The position numbers were made by a program, and so were the translations under genes. A stretch of 56,545 bases of DNA from positions 1-56,545 of IMG/VR virus record IMGVR_UViG_3300042543_000175. One strand, 5' to 3'. How positions within the stretch are numbered: the stretch's first letter is position 1; each line of letters starts with the position of its first letter. Shown here piece after piece: positions 8,601 through 18,036 of this stretch. Source of the DNA: a virus. A model generated the notes under the pieces. The model had not been told where the DNA came from. It saw nothing but the letters and a program-made list of their open reading frames with translations, and made no database searches.

Positions 8601-11150
8601 ATGGCCGAACAACCAGCTTTAAATCGTTCCTACGTTATTTCTTATGCGGCAAATGATCGGGACTTTCCTGTAATAGGATTGAGGCTTGATCCTCGTGTTG
8701 CGGGATATCGGGTTCCAGAAGATCTAAGTCCGCATCCAGACTCCAAGCGGTATCCCAACCATGTCTTTACAGGCTCCAATCCAACCAACGGAGATGAACG
8801 AGTTACCCACGTTTACGAAATTTTGCCCGCTCCTTGGGTTCCGTTCACCCGCTATGATGACGATTTAGGGCCAGTTCAGGGACGGCGGAGGGCGGTTAAA
8901 AATGAAGGACAGCAAGCCAGTTTGTCGTCTGATAAAAAGATATCATATGAAGGGCGGGACGGATCGGCCATTGTTTCTCTAGAAATAGAAGAGATTTGGT
9001 CTATAAAGACCGACGAAGATGAAAACTCTCTATTCCCAATAAAAGATCGGGATTTTTACGATCCAAGACTTGGCGCTGTTAAGGAAAGAAGGCAATTATT
9101 TGTTCCGACAGGGGAAGAAAAAGCATCAATTGAATTTAATGATCCTGTAGTAACACAGATTGGTTATGAAGCGTACAACGAATATCTATCATACAAGGTA
9201 ACAACAACTTACACATTAAACGGCCCAGTTCGCAGAGAGGACGTTTATGATCCAATCAAAGGCCCGATTGAAAGGATTAGTCAGATTGTTTACGATGATG
9301 GAAGTCTTGAGGGATCACTTGTTAATAACGGCGGAATAATTACTCAGACATCTTATCAGCCCATCAATACTTTGGTTGTTGATAAAATTGTTGAAAAATA
9401 TTCCGTAAGCGGCCCCCAATTAATCGGGCAAGCAACTGACAACGAAAAACAACTTGTTACTATAACAACGCAGCGAAAGGCGGCAGATGGATATGTTCCG
9501 CCAAATCCAACAGCAATCAAAACAGTTGAAGTTTCACGCGAAGACGCCGAATCAATAATTGAAAGAATTACTGAAACTCCAGAAATTTTTAGCGCAAAAG
9601 TTTTCTCAACAGAGCGCCCAGATCCGATACCAGAAAAGTTCAGGGTTCTTATTCCGTCTACCACAGAACAGTCAAACATAGAAGGAACTGCAACAACTCC
9701 TATTTTGTCTTCTGGGCAAATATCCAAAAGCGAACAGCAAGTAGATAAGTTTGTAAAGCGTATATCATCAACATCAAGAAATCAAACATTACTTCCAAGA
9801 ACTCTTACACAAAAAACAACTAACAATGATTTGCAACTTGCAAATATTACAGAAACGCTTCAAGGCGGAGACACAACAGAGCAACCAACAGCAAAAAAAA
9901 TCATTCAAAGCGAAGCTCTTGGAGATGGAAACTATGTAGTAAGAAAAACAGAGATTGATAATGTATTTGACTCTAAGCTTTTGTCGGTTCAAAAAACCGA
10001 TCCAATACCTGAAAAATTCAGAATTAATAGCCCTCTCAATAGAACGGAGGAAACAAAAGAACAAACTACTGTTTCTATTCCAGTTTTAGAAGATGGACAA
10101 TTTTTAAAATCAGAACAAAGGCTTACGGCTCACACTGTTCAATCTGTTACACTGCAAAGAGAAGAAAATTACGAACAAATAAATAACGCAGATCTTGACG
10201 AAAGTTGGGGAATTCAACTTCCTTTTGTAGAATATATATCTTCCACTGTTGTAACTGGATCAAATATTGAAGTTCAGGGACTTGGTGATGACAAATATCT
10301 AATCAGGCAATATGACCTAGCCGCATTAGGCTCTATACTTGGAGACTTTTCTATAGTTATTCCTTCATCTGTAGATGTGAATACACCAAGAGTTCTTTCT
10401 GATATTAAAATTGCAGGATGGCAGGAAGAAAAGAACTTGGGGGAAAGTGAATTTGATTCTTCTGGACTTTCAGGATCTTTTGATTCTTTAGCACAAAGAG
10501 ACAATGGATCAATATCTTCAACACTGTCGTTAGTTCCAAAAATTGAAATAATATTTAAAGAATATTGGGGCAATAATATTCCAGCAAATATTCATATATT
10601 CTTTTTGAGAAAATCCAACTTGACGAGCGACTCTATTAAAAGCAGGGTTGGAGCAGTGGGAAATTGGCCAGTGTTCAAACCAGAATCTTTTGTTGGAACA
10701 GTATATGGAATATCCGAAACAAAAAACATTTCTGTTGGAATAGGTAGGGCTATTTCTTTTACTTCTGGAGGTGATACGGGATTCCAGCCAACAAAAGAAT
10801 CTCAAACGGATTATAAAAAATCATTAATTCCTGTTATTATAAATATACCAACATGTTTGCGACCACAAAAAACTCTTAATCTTTCAAAAACATTAAGTAA
10901 TGATTCTGGATCAATCGAATTAAGCTATGAAGGATTGGCCACATCTAACGGAGAAATATTGCCTGCCGTAAATCAAACAAAAACACTTACACACAGTATT
11001 ACAATTTCAGACACATTAACAATCGGTTCAACGCAACAAACAGATGTTCCAAAGTCTGGAAAATATATAATCAGCACATCTGTGGAGCCATACAAATTTG
11101 ATTGGTTTTTGGTTAGGGCTGTTGTTTTTGATGCTTCTGTTTTTGCTTGA
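8601..11150 (+). CDS. Large beta-rich virion/tail protein (hypothetical)
   Basis: 849 aa, Thr/Ser/Glu-rich with short alternating strands and no membrane segment. The N-terminus has a distinct segment with many Pro/Arg/Asp (about residues 20-95). A motif DPIPEKFR recurs near residues 340 and 466 with similar flanks, so the middle contains a duplicated unit. The start lacks a Shine-Dalgarno site. Together with the next two genes it forms a plus-strand block between minus-strand late operons. A tail or receptor-binding component is likely from size and composition only. Confidence 0.7.
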   Translation: MAEQPALNRSYVISYAANDRDFPVIGLRLDPRVAGYRVPEDLSPHPDSKRYPNHVFTGSNPTNGDERVTHVYEILPAPWVPFTRYDDDLGPVQGRRRAVKNEGQQASLSSDKKISYEGRDGSAIVSLEIEEIWSIKTDEDENSLFPIKDRDFYDPRLGAVKERRQLFVPTGEEKASIEFNDPVVTQIGYEAYNEYLSYKVTTTYTLNGPVRREDVYDPIKGPIERISQIVYDDGSLEGSLVNNGGIITQTSYQPINTLVVDKIVEKYSVSGPQLIGQATDNEKQLVTITTQRKAADGYVPPNPTAIKTVEVSREDAESIIERITETPEIFSAKVFSTERPDPIPEKFRVLIPSTTEQSNIEGTATTPILSSGQISKSEQQVDKFVKRISSTSRNQTLLPRTLTQKTTNNDLQLANITETLQGGDTTEQPTAKKIIQSEALGDGNYVVRKTEIDNVFDSKLLSVQKTDPIPEKFRINSPLNRTEETKEQTTVSIPVLEDGQFLKSEQRLTAHTVQSVTLQREENYEQINNADLDESWGIQLPFVEYISSTVVTGSNIEVQGLGDDKYLIRQYDLAALGSILGDFSIVIPSSVDVNTPRVLSDIKIAGWQEEKNLGESEFDSSGLSGSFDSLAQRDNGSISSTLSLVPKIEIIFKEYWGNNIPANIHIFFLRKSNLTSDSIKSRVGAVGNWPVFKPESFVGTVYGISETKNISVGIGRAISFTSGGDTGFQPTKESQTDYKKSLIPVIINIPTCLRPQKTLNLSKTLSNDSGSIELSYEGLATSNGEILPAVNQTKTLTHSITISDTLTIGSTQQTDVPKSGKYIISTSVEPYKFDWFLVRAVVFDASVFA

Positions 11151-11152
11151 TT

Positions 11153-11938
11153 ATGGAATTCAGTTCAGATATTAGAGCAAATGAAGTTGACGCTCGCAAC
11201 AAGGAAAGACGGGAACAAAAAAGTTTAGCGTCTTCAATTCTTTCTACACGGTCTGGACAAGAAGCTTTATTACAGTCTATGGCAAGTGGCGGGCCACTTG
11301 GTCGTAAAATAACTAGAGAAATAAAAAGATCTCAATCTTCTGGAAGAATTAGCGGCTGGTTGGCCGATCAGACTATTAATAGCGCGATACAATCAACAAA
11401 AAACACAAAAACAAACACTGATGAAAATGGCTCAATTCAAATTGGATCTCCAATTAATTTTGAAACAATTCAGCCGTTTAATGGATTACAAAAATTTAAA
11501 CCAGAAATACCATCATCTGCTACAGCATCCAGTTTAAATCCATGGGATATTTATATAGTCAAAACAGAAGAATCGTCATTTGATGTTAAAGTTAGGGCTG
11601 GAACAATTAGTGGGATTTTGCCACAAAACTGGGATGATGAATTTACTTGCAGTAAAGATACTCTTTATTATGGAAAGGTAATTGTTCAAACAGACGGAAG
11701 AAATGTTACTTCAGCGACAATAGACATTGATACATCAGAACCACAAGCCCAAGAAGCCAATGAGTTTTCTGTTGAATCTCCCGTTGAATTTTTGTTTGGT
11801 CTGTTTCGTAATACTGGGTTCCGTATTGCTACACAAGGAAATATACCAGCAAGTCCATCACTTGTATTGACCACAACTAAATCCCCAGCGGCACAAGCTG
11901 GAGAATCCCCTTATGTTTTCTGGTATCGGCTGCAATAG
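11153..11938 (+). CDS. Hypothetical virion-associated protein
   Basis: 261 aa from ATG 11153, 2 nt after the upstream stop (a TTG at 11147 is possible). The first ~90 residues are charged and helical, then come beta-rich segments (NPWDIYIVKTEESSFDVKVR, DTLYYGKVIVQ). This helix-plus-beta arrangement suits an adaptor between a large tail protein and its neighbour. Not recognised. Confidence 0.65.
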   Translation: MEFSSDIRANEVDARNKERREQKSLASSILSTRSGQEALLQSMASGGPLGRKITREIKRSQSSGRISGWLADQTINSAIQSTKNTKTNTDENGSIQIGSPINFETIQPFNGLQKFKPEIPSSATASSLNPWDIYIVKTEESSFDVKVRAGTISGILPQNWDDEFTCSKDTLYYGKVIVQTDGRNVTSATIDIDTSEPQAQEANEFSVESPVEFLFGLFRNTGFRIATQGNIPASPSLVLTTTKSPAAQAGESPYVFWYRLQ

Positions 11939-11941
11939 TCC

Positions 11942-13786
11942 ATGATCTCGTGGACAATTAGCGTTGAGCCTGTAACGTCAAGCACCGCTTCGACAAACGT
12001 ATACAGCAGTGGCGGGCTGTTTTTGCAAAACTACAACGAAGGAGCTTTGGGCGTCCCAGCGATTTCTTCGGCGCTTGGAGTTAGAAGAAACGAAAGCACT
12101 TTTAGAACGGCAAACTGGAGCCAAACCATACAAGATCAGTCTGGAGTTGATTTTACATATCTTGCCACAACTATTCGCGGGACAACCAATAGCACCGTTG
12201 AAGACGTTGGGCTAAATTCTTACTTTCGTGTCACTGGCATTACTCGAAACGTGACACTTTTGGGAACTGTCGCGTCTCAAACCTCGACCACAACAACAGC
12301 CCAACGCACATCTACGGGAACGTCTACAACGACACAAAACTACGTTGTCTACACGACAACAAATCCAAGCGCGTCAAGCGACATTGTAACAACAGCCACA
12401 ATTACGACAACGCGCACCGTCCAAAGAACTACATCGGCCACGCACTCTGTGGAAATAGACACCATAACTACCACGGGTTCTCACTTGAACAATGTTGCTG
12501 CCGCCACAGTTTACCAAGCCAACACCAGATACGCAACGGACGCCAATGTGATATGGGTAGCCGACCAGAGTTTGATTTCAGACGAGATTGCAACAGGTGC
12601 GGCTAGTGTGACTGCAACCAGCACTACGCGCACAACATTATATCCCGATACGCAGACAATGACTTATTCAGTCGTTGCCAAATCTGCTACATCGGAAATA
12701 GATCACACTAACGTAAGCTCAACTCAAAATCTTGCATTTGTCAGCGGACAAAACACCACAACAGAAACAACTTATGTGACATCGGAATTTGCAATCCCGC
12801 AACTGACCAGCAATGGGCAAACAGAAACGCAGCGAACGACGGCCTCAAACAGAACAACATCGGTATTTACCTCCAATGTTTTTGGCGCAGCGTTTACAAA
12901 AACAGCCACGCAGTTAGGCACAAGTTTGTTCAAAGCCAACGACACGTTTTACGGACTGCAATGCGACAGGACATATACTCGGCAAACATCTCGGACAATT
13001 AAAGCCGAAGACAATGCTTGGGTCACAAGCGGCAGCACCACGACTTCTGCGGCAGCGCCAACATCAACTTGGACAACAAGCTCTGCGCTGTCTGATACAC
13101 AAGTCGTCGTCGGAAACCCCATTAGCCAAAGCACACAAGAAGTAAGGGGCATAACGGCCATGCTTATGTTGCATGGGCAAGCGACTACGGTAAGCGGCGG
13201 CTCGGTGTCGCGTGTTGTAGAAATTAAGTATGGCGTCAGAACTCCGCAAAATAGCGTGGCGGGATTTTACGCCGCCAACGGATTGGACGAAACTCTATTT
13301 GTCGATGATGCTTATGCTTTTGCTTCTCGCGGCGTCAGCACGGCAAAGCCCGTTTCTTTTGCTGTTTTCTCAACCTATGGAGATTCTGAATATCCCGACT
13401 TTGACAATATCGGAACAGCGTCTTTCAGCGGATTAAACGGATCGGCTACAACCACAACATCAAGCGGATCGGAAACTAGTTCGTCCTTTACATTTTCTTT
13501 GCAGCCACAGGGAGACGCTAGAATGGAGCAAACCAACTCAACGCGCAATTTGGCGGGGTTTAGCGGGGTGCTTGGTGAATTTGAAACCTTGCTTGTAACT
13601 ATTCCTCGCGGAATTTACCTCAAATCGAACGGAGACACTGTTTCCCATAGCGAGCAAGTTGTTTCCTATACAAGCGGATCAGGCGTAGAATGGCTTGAGC
13701 CAATCACTTATTTCCGCTCAACCGTAGACCAAAGTGAAACGGCTATTCTTTGGACTGCCCCCCGCAACTCAACTAATTTGCCTTAA
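11942..13786 (+). CDS. Thr/Ser-rich fibrous virion protein (hypothetical)
   Basis: 614 aa with extreme Thr/Ser content and long runs of alternating Thr-containing beta strands (about residues 105-330), as in beta-helical fibres or spikes. GC content is visibly higher than in the two preceding AT-rich genes. Its TAA overlaps the stop of the convergent glycosyltransferase (TTAA at 13783-13786), leaving no room for a terminator. A fibre or spike role is inferred from composition and context. Confidence 0.65.
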   Translation: MISWTISVEPVTSSTASTNVYSSGGLFLQNYNEGALGVPAISSALGVRRNESTFRTANWSQTIQDQSGVDFTYLATTIRGTTNSTVEDVGLNSYFRVTGITRNVTLLGTVASQTSTTTTAQRTSTGTSTTTQNYVVYTTTNPSASSDIVTTATITTTRTVQRTTSATHSVEIDTITTTGSHLNNVAAATVYQANTRYATDANVIWVADQSLISDEIATGAASVTATSTTRTTLYPDTQTMTYSVVAKSATSEIDHTNVSSTQNLAFVSGQNTTTETTYVTSEFAIPQLTSNGQTETQRTTASNRTTSVFTSNVFGAAFTKTATQLGTSLFKANDTFYGLQCDRTYTRQTSRTIKAEDNAWVTSGSTTTSAAAPTSTWTTSSALSDTQVVVGNPISQSTQEVRGITAMLMLHGQATTVSGGSVSRVVEIKYGVRTPQNSVAGFYAANGLDETLFVDDAYAFASRGVSTAKPVSFAVFSTYGDSEYPDFDNIGTASFSGLNGSATTTTSSGSETSSSFTFSLQPQGDARMEQTNSTRNLAGFSGVLGEFETLLVTIPRGIYLKSNGDTVSHSEQVVSYTSGSGVEWLEPITYFRSTVDQSETAILWTAPRNSTNLP

Positions 13787-14817
13787 TGAGCAATCCATGG
13801 TTGTTTTATAGTTCTGAGATGACCTGAATATTCTCCATTTTGTTCATGAAACGCTTTATAGTGAATAATATCTGGATCATCTGATGTATCATTTTTTGAT
13901 TTTCTTTTAACATGATCACAAACCGCATGTGGAACACAAGCAATACGCAATCCCGCTGGATACCAGCGATGCCAGCATAAATATAAATCTTGAGTTCCCT
14001 TGCCATCGTATCCATCGAATGTAGCTAATGCCAAAGCTTTTTGCGAAAGTAACGTACACCCAAGTCCGCACCAATCTGACGGAACAATGGATCCCCTGCC
14101 AATCGCTGGATAAGCAAAATCCATCCACCCCCTTTTTCTCCATCCGTATTTTGCCGTAATCTCCCAAATATTTCCATCGGGTGGATATTTTTTTACTTTT
14201 TCCCTTAAACGATGCATCCGTTTTGATTCTTTTTCTCCAGTTAATTTATCCTTGCAAGATTTTAACCTTTCTTCGCAGGACTTTATGGCTTTTTTAAGAC
14301 GCTTTGGAAGCTTTCTTTCCTCTGGAATAAAATCTTCAGCTATTGGATGTTGCGGGGTTCCAAAACCGCCCAAGAATAACCCATTGGGATAAGTTACCGC
14401 TGCAATATCATAGTATGGAGTTCCATCAGCTTGAGGCATCTGTAATACCCATTCTGCAACGCGAAGGCTTTCTGCGCTGACCAACATATCACTTTCCACG
14501 CTCCAAAATGATGTCGCTCTTATTTTTCTAGCCAGACTAAAAGCCGCTCCTTGAAGAGAGGTGATTAGCATTTGGCTTTTTTCTTTATATTTTTCTCCTT
14601 CGGAATCATTCAAATCTAAATTAATAGATGAAATTTTCCATCCGTCTGGAAGTTCTGATTGGGCTACATCAATAGCTTCTTTGGATTCCTTGCTTTTATC
14701 TGTGGCAAGAATAAAATGGGCTTCTTCGTGGTGGGACGCAGCAGCCGAAATATTTCTAACTACCGATCTCCAACAGTAGAAATACTTTTTAGTTGCGTAA
14801 GTGGCTATAGCAATCAT
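13783..14817 (-). CDS. Glycosyltransferase-like protein (GT-A type)
   Basis: 344 aa. The N-terminus (IAIATYATKKYFYCWRSVVR) resembles a GT-A first strand and helix. VESDMLV near residue 105 supplies an acidic D-x-D-like site, and the later segment GLGCTLLSQKALALATFDGY with GTQDLYLCWHRW resembles the acceptor-side region of family 2 enzymes. Start ATG 14817 overlaps the upstream TGA. A Lys/Arg-rich insertion lies at about residues 185-215. Linked to an RmlC-like protein, it probably transfers a sugar; substrate unknown. Confidence 0.7.
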   Translation of the reverse strand: MIAIATYATKKYFYCWRSVVRNISAAASHHEEAHFILATDKSKESKEAIDVAQSELPDGWKISSINLDLNDSEGEKYKEKSQMLITSLQGAAFSLARKIRATSFWSVESDMLVSAESLRVAEWVLQMPQADGTPYYDIAAVTYPNGLFLGGFGTPQHPIAEDFIPEERKLPKRLKKAIKSCEERLKSCKDKLTGEKESKRMHRLREKVKKYPPDGNIWEITAKYGWRKRGWMDFAYPAIGRGSIVPSDWCGLGCTLLSQKALALATFDGYDGKGTQDLYLCWHRWYPAGLRIACVPHAVCDHVKRKSKNDTSDDPDIIHYKAFHEQNGEYSGHLRTIKQPWIAH

Positions 14818-15242
14818 CGTGATTCGGGGTTCCAGTTGTAATTAAATTCATAAGGCCCGACTCTATCTTCGTCTGGATTTTCCAAATTATATGGCTTTGA
14901 AACAATATTCAAAATGGCAGTTTCGCGATATCCCCAAGCTGGTGTAAATCCATGCCATATTCCAGCAGGAATCGTCACAAGCATAGGAACTAAAGATGAT
15001 AGAATTATGGTTTGGTTAATTCCAGATTCGCTGTTATATAAACCAAGCCTTGCCGCGCCATTTACACAATACCAGCGATCTATTTGCTTTTGATGGCGAT
15101 GCCAAGCTTTAATTACTCCTTGTGTGCAAGTTGTAATATATGCCTGCCCAAATCCATGGGGATCGTCGGTAAGCCTGAATATTTCAGTCAAGCATCCACG
15201 ATCATCAATATTTACTTTAAGTTGTTTGATTTGTGCTAACAT
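14814..15242 (-). CDS. RmlC-like cupin (dTDP-sugar epimerase-like)
   Basis: 142 aa, shorter than the ~180 aa of typical RmlC. NIDDRGCLTEIFR, GVIKAWHRHQKQ, VTIPAGIWHGF and the C-terminal KPYNLENPDEDRVGPY match the order of motifs in dTDP-4-dehydrorhamnose 3,5-epimerases, including the catalytic-type His (HRHQKQ). The reaction would be epimerisation or isomerisation of a nucleotide-linked deoxysugar. It overlaps both neighbours and precedes a glycosyltransferase, suggesting a small sugar-modification unit. It may be a binding cupin rather than an active enzyme. Confidence 0.75.
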   Translation of the reverse strand: MLAQIKQLKVNIDDRGCLTEIFRLTDDPHGFGQAYITTCTQGVIKAWHRHQKQIDRWYCVNGAARLGLYNSESGINQTIILSSLVPMLVTIPAGIWHGFTPAWGYRETAILNIVSKPYNLENPDEDRVGPYEFNYNWNPESR

Positions 15243-15526
15243 TTTGGCCTGACAAAGTTCATTGTTTTAATAGTCCCTCCATCTTTGACCCTTTTCTTTT
15301 CACGATCAAACTTCTCCTCGCTGATCATGTTGCGAATTCGGGAATTGGACAGTCCAGTAATTTTCATTACTTGATCCACTGTCTTCCATCCATCAGCGTT
15401 CATCGCCTCAATGGTGGTGTATTCGCTGTTGTCTTTAAAAGACTCCCAAACATCATCCCAAGAAGGGACTATAATTTTAGGAGCGGAGCCTTTTGTTCTA
15501 CGAGTTTTGCTATGTGTTGTTTCCAT
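15236..15526 (-). CDS. Small DNA-binding-like protein (putative winged helix)
   Basis: 96 aa from ATG 15526, 58 nt inside the end of the phosphoesterase gene. Residues about 45-80 (WKTVDQVMKITGLSNSRIRN then a basic helix) resemble a helix-turn-helix, while the N-terminus is basic and flexible. An upstream in-frame ATG would lie deeper in the other gene. Possible transcription or packaging regulator. Confidence 0.6.
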   Translation of the reverse strand: METTHSKTRRTKGSAPKIIVPSWDDVWESFKDNSEYTTIEAMNADGWKTVDQVMKITGLSNSRIRNMISEEKFDREKKRVKDGGTIKTMNFVRPKC

Positions 15527-16266
15527 GAGAATGAACCTTTGTCTACGGTGAAGGTGAGGAATCCAAAGTCTACTTTGCCCACACATCGGCGGGCTCCGAA
15601 CTTGCTGCCTGCTCCTTGGAGTGCTGGGGTGGTCATGGCGATCCAGTCGCTTCCTCCGCAGAAGTTGTGGTAATGAACATGACTTCTTAGCAAGACGTTG
15701 GCCTTGTGCTGCTCTCCTTCTTCGGTAAGCAATACATTCCAGAGGCGGTCTTTGGCTACCCCCGTGTGCCTTGTGTGGGGGAGGCTCCCGCTTCCTGCTG
15801 GGTGGTGTTTGAGATCGAAGACGATTCCTTCGACTTCAATCCAGAGTTGGTCGGAGATGGTGGCTCCCACTCGTTCTGCGATAACATTCTCCCAATCCTC
15901 TCCGTCTGAGGAACTCACATGGTAGGGAGTGCCCCTTGAAATTGCTATCTTGCAGTTCTTTGTTTTCGGGATTTGACGGATGATCTTTACGGCCATATCC
16001 GCCTGATCCTCCATATCGGGGGCTAGAAGCTCCGTAGCCCCGCTTTTCTTGCCCTTACCATCCACCAGATCCCCGTTGACGAAAATAATGTCGTAGGGGC
16101 CGTTACGCGCAATCTCGCGGGCATACCATGTCCAGTGGGCTTTGTTGATTTGCGCCCAGAGCGGGATTTCCCCGTTTTCATCTTTTTCGGGCAACCAGCC
16201 TGTAGGGGTAAGCCCAACACGATGGCCGCAGTGAAAGTCCGAAAGGACTGCTATTTTTTTGCTCAT
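15469..16266 (-). CDS. Calcineurin-like metallophosphoesterase
   Basis: 265 aa from ATG 16266, which overlaps the upstream stop (ATGA). The two-metal motifs appear in order: LSDFHCGH (D-x-H), VNGDLVD (GD), RGTPYH in place of GNHD/E, DLKHHPAG and RSHVHYH. These are the ligands of the calcineurin-like phosphoesterase fold. The GNH variant is seen in phage members of the family. It may act on nucleotides or nucleic acid; the neighbour is a nucleoside deoxyribosyltransferase-like protein. Cytoplasmic, no signal peptide. Confidence 0.85.
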   Translation of the reverse strand: MSKKIAVLSDFHCGHRVGLTPTGWLPEKDENGEIPLWAQINKAHWTWYAREIARNGPYDIIFVNGDLVDGKGKKSGATELLAPDMEDQADMAVKIIRQIPKTKNCKIAISRGTPYHVSSSDGEDWENVIAERVGATISDQLWIEVEGIVFDLKHHPAGSGSLPHTRHTGVAKDRLWNVLLTEEGEQHKANVLLRSHVHYHNFCGGSDWIAMTTPALQGAGSKFGARRCVGKVDFGFLTFTVDKGSFSWKQHIAKLVEQKAPLLKL

Positions 16267-16865
16267 AGAGAGGTTGCTTGGTTGCAAAGATCTAAACACC
16301 GCGCATAGCCTATAATGTCTACACAACTATCCTTATGACGGGGTGAGTTGGTGAGTCTGGAAAGCTTGACCGCAATCATGCACATGGCGATTTGTTGCGG
16401 GGTCACATTGGTTCCAAGGATGGCCCCCCACATCTTGGCTTGCTTGGTAAAATCTTCAATCGGGCTTCCGTAGTCGGTCTGGCGATCATAGGAAGTAAGA
16501 CGTTTGGCAATGTCGCACACATCTTCTTTGTCCAATCTAACCATAGATGGGTAGAGACGCAAGGGTTTTTCTAGCCATTGGGCTACAGCAACTTCCGCTC
16601 TGGCTCCTTTGGACTTCTCCCACTTGGGAATAAGAACCAACTCATCGCATTCAAAGACCGCATCAATATCTCTTCGGGCACAGTCCTCAATAAACTTGCT
16701 GTCCATTTGGGAGTTGTGGGGATTTAACCCTAACTCCTGATCCATCCTTGCGGGATTGATGACATTGTATCCTTTGGCTTTGAGTCTTTCTTCGGCCTCA
16801 AAGAAGGCAGGATGATTAAGATTTTTAATGCCCCTCATGGCCCCACAAATATATACTGTAGTCAT
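16263..16865 (-). CDS. DUF4406-like (nucleoside 2-deoxyribosyltransferase-like) fused to DUF6378-like domain
   Basis: 200 aa, two domains. Residues 1-105 (VYICGAMRGIKNLNHPAFFE, GYNVINPARMD, RRDIDAVFECDELVLIPKWE, SKGARAEVAVAQWL) match the DUF4406 family, related to nucleoside 2-deoxyribosyltransferases. Residues about 130-195 (DYGSPIEDFTKQAKMWGAIL, MCMIAVKLSRL, DSCVDIIGYARCL) match the DUF6378 phage domain. A role in nucleotide salvage or modification is plausible but unproven. The fusion suggests that the domains act together. Confidence 0.8.
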   Translation of the reverse strand: MTTVYICGAMRGIKNLNHPAFFEAEERLKAKGYNVINPARMDQELGLNPHNSQMDSKFIEDCARRDIDAVFECDELVLIPKWEKSKGARAEVAVAQWLEKPLRLYPSMVRLDKEDVCDIAKRLTSYDRQTDYGSPIEDFTKQAKMWGAILGTNVTPQQIAMCMIAVKLSRLTNSPRHKDSCVDIIGYARCLDLCNQATSL

Positions 16866-16929
16866 TGGTGTGTGTTTTGGTTTAGTTGAAATGGATAGAC
16901 CTAGCGTCTATCAAAATTGTTCAATCTTT

Positions 16930-17193
16930 TTAGAGATCTTTGATAACTTTTTTCAAATCACCGTCATCCAAATCGTCATCATCGTCATCTTCTTCCGATT
17001 GCCCGTAAAGGATATCATGGATGTTAGAGACCAGTCCTTCAATGGCGTAGTCATTGCCAAACTTAATGAAGGCGTTCTTTGTTTCCTGTCCCTCTTCAAA
17101 TGTGGCCACAATAAACCCAGAATCGAAATATTCAACCAGATCTTTCGATAGCTTGTCCAAGACTTTTTGGAGCCTTTCGTCGTGGACGGCCAT
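16930..17193 (-). CDS. Small acidic hypothetical protein
   Basis: 87 aa ending in an Asp/Glu-rich tail with six consecutive Asp. It starts 4 nt after the zinc-ribbon gene. The acidic tail could mimic DNA or bind a basic partner; that is speculation. Not recognised. Confidence 0.65.
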   Translation of the reverse strand: MAVHDERLQKVLDKLSKDLVEYFDSGFIVATFEEGQETKNAFIKFGNDYAIEGLVSNIHDILYGQSEEDDDDDDLDDGDLKKVIKDL

Positions 17194-17197
17194 AGAA

Positions 17198-17353
17198 TCA
17201 GATTTGTTGCTCTCGACAATCTTTGCATATCCGAATTACTCCGACATGCGAAATTGTTAAACGTTCAAGATTTTTTGACCCACAAGCATAACATTCTTGG
17301 CTTTCGGGCTTGCGGTAGATTTTTTTCTTGCGGGGTTTTGCCTCGTCTTTCAT
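17198..17353 (-). CDS. Small zinc-ribbon protein
   Basis: 51 aa. ATG 17353 overlaps the endolysin stop (ATGA), and TGA 17200-17198 is 4 nt before the next start. A Lys/Arg-rich N-terminus is followed by CYACG...RICKDC, two C-x2-C knuckles 20 residues apart, which define a zinc ribbon. Likely nucleic-acid binding. The tight coupling on both sides supports a real gene. Confidence 0.75.
   Translation of the reverse strand: MKDEAKPRKKKIYRKPESQECYACGSKNLERLTISHVGVIRICKDCREQQI
17233..17260 (-). promoter_or_regulatory. Weak promoter-like site inside the zinc-ribbon gene
   Basis: TTAACA (17260-17255), 16 nt, TAATTC (17238-17233) on the minus strand, about 40 bases before ATG 17193. The surrounding words (TTGAACG, GTCGGA) also occur at the 8405-8431 promoter, which is the only reason to list it. 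Confidence 0.25.
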
Positions 17354-18036
17354 TGCACTGTTGATGGATGGATTCTGATGTAATTCCTTACCAGTGAAGG
17401 CGTTCTGGTTTTAAGCCAAACCCCGTCCCCAGAATCACTGTCTCTGGTTCCTTTTTGGTTAGTATTTCCCTCCACACATTGAAAGTTTTTTTCTCCGACT
17501 TTGACGATGATGCCGATATGAGAGAAATCAAACACCACGATGTCTCCAATTTTGGGCTTGGCTTTTTCGGTTAGAATCTTCGTGGTGGCAGGGCGACCCT
17601 TGGCCCATTCGATATATCCAAATGCTGCTGCCGTCTTAGGTCTCCATTTCTCTGGAGTCAGTAATTTGAGATTGAGCCATTTAACAACCTCTGGGTCTTT
17701 AAGCCATTCGCGAATTATCCACGATGTAAAGGCGGCGCACCATGGCCAAGCTGCTGGTTTTAAGGTAGTTGCAGATTGGTATTCCCGAATCTTTGCACCC
17801 TTGTTATTACCACCAACTTCCTTGACTCCGACTTGAGACAATGCGATCTCAACGAGTCTTTCGATTGCGGGGCTTTCTTTTTTTTGGGGCGCTACGGAAA
17901 CGCTCGGCTCTGGCGCTGAGTTCTGCTTGGATTCGGATGGCAATCTCGGCAAGGACGGCGCTTGGCCATCTTTTGATTCTAGCCCAAGTAGTTTCAGGAT
18001 CAATTGCCACACGGCGGCATTTCTCCAATCTACCAT
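17350..18036 (-). CDS. CHAP-domain endolysin
   Basis: 228 aa from ATG 18036, overlapping the previous TAG by 7 nt; a TTG at 18063 would add 9 residues. After an N-terminal helix and a Pro/Ser linker, the catalytic domain has PWCAAFTSWI (Cys about 100), DFSHIGIIV (His about 173) and CVEGNTN, the Cys-His-Asn/Glu order of CHAP amidases/endopeptidases. It cleaves peptidoglycan peptide bonds or the glycan-peptide link at the end of infection. No signal peptide is evident, so release needs the holin candidates encoded just upstream. Confidence 0.85.
   Translation of the reverse strand: MVDWRNAAVWQLILKLLGLESKDGQAPSLPRLPSESKQNSAPEPSVSVAPQKKESPAIERLVEIALSQVGVKEVGGNNKGAKIREYQSATTLKPAAWPWCAAFTSWIIREWLKDPEVVKWLNLKLLTPEKWRPKTAAAFGYIEWAKGRPATTKILTEKAKPKIGDIVVFDFSHIGIIVKVGEKNFQCVEGNTNQKGTRDSDSGDGVWLKTRTPSLVRNYIRIHPSTVQ

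Noticed and set aside
17198-17353. Full promoter or operator identity for the TTGAACG...GTCGGA sequence
   Set aside because: It lies within a convincing zinc-ribbon gene; resemblance to the 8405 promoter may be chance, so it is listed only as weak.
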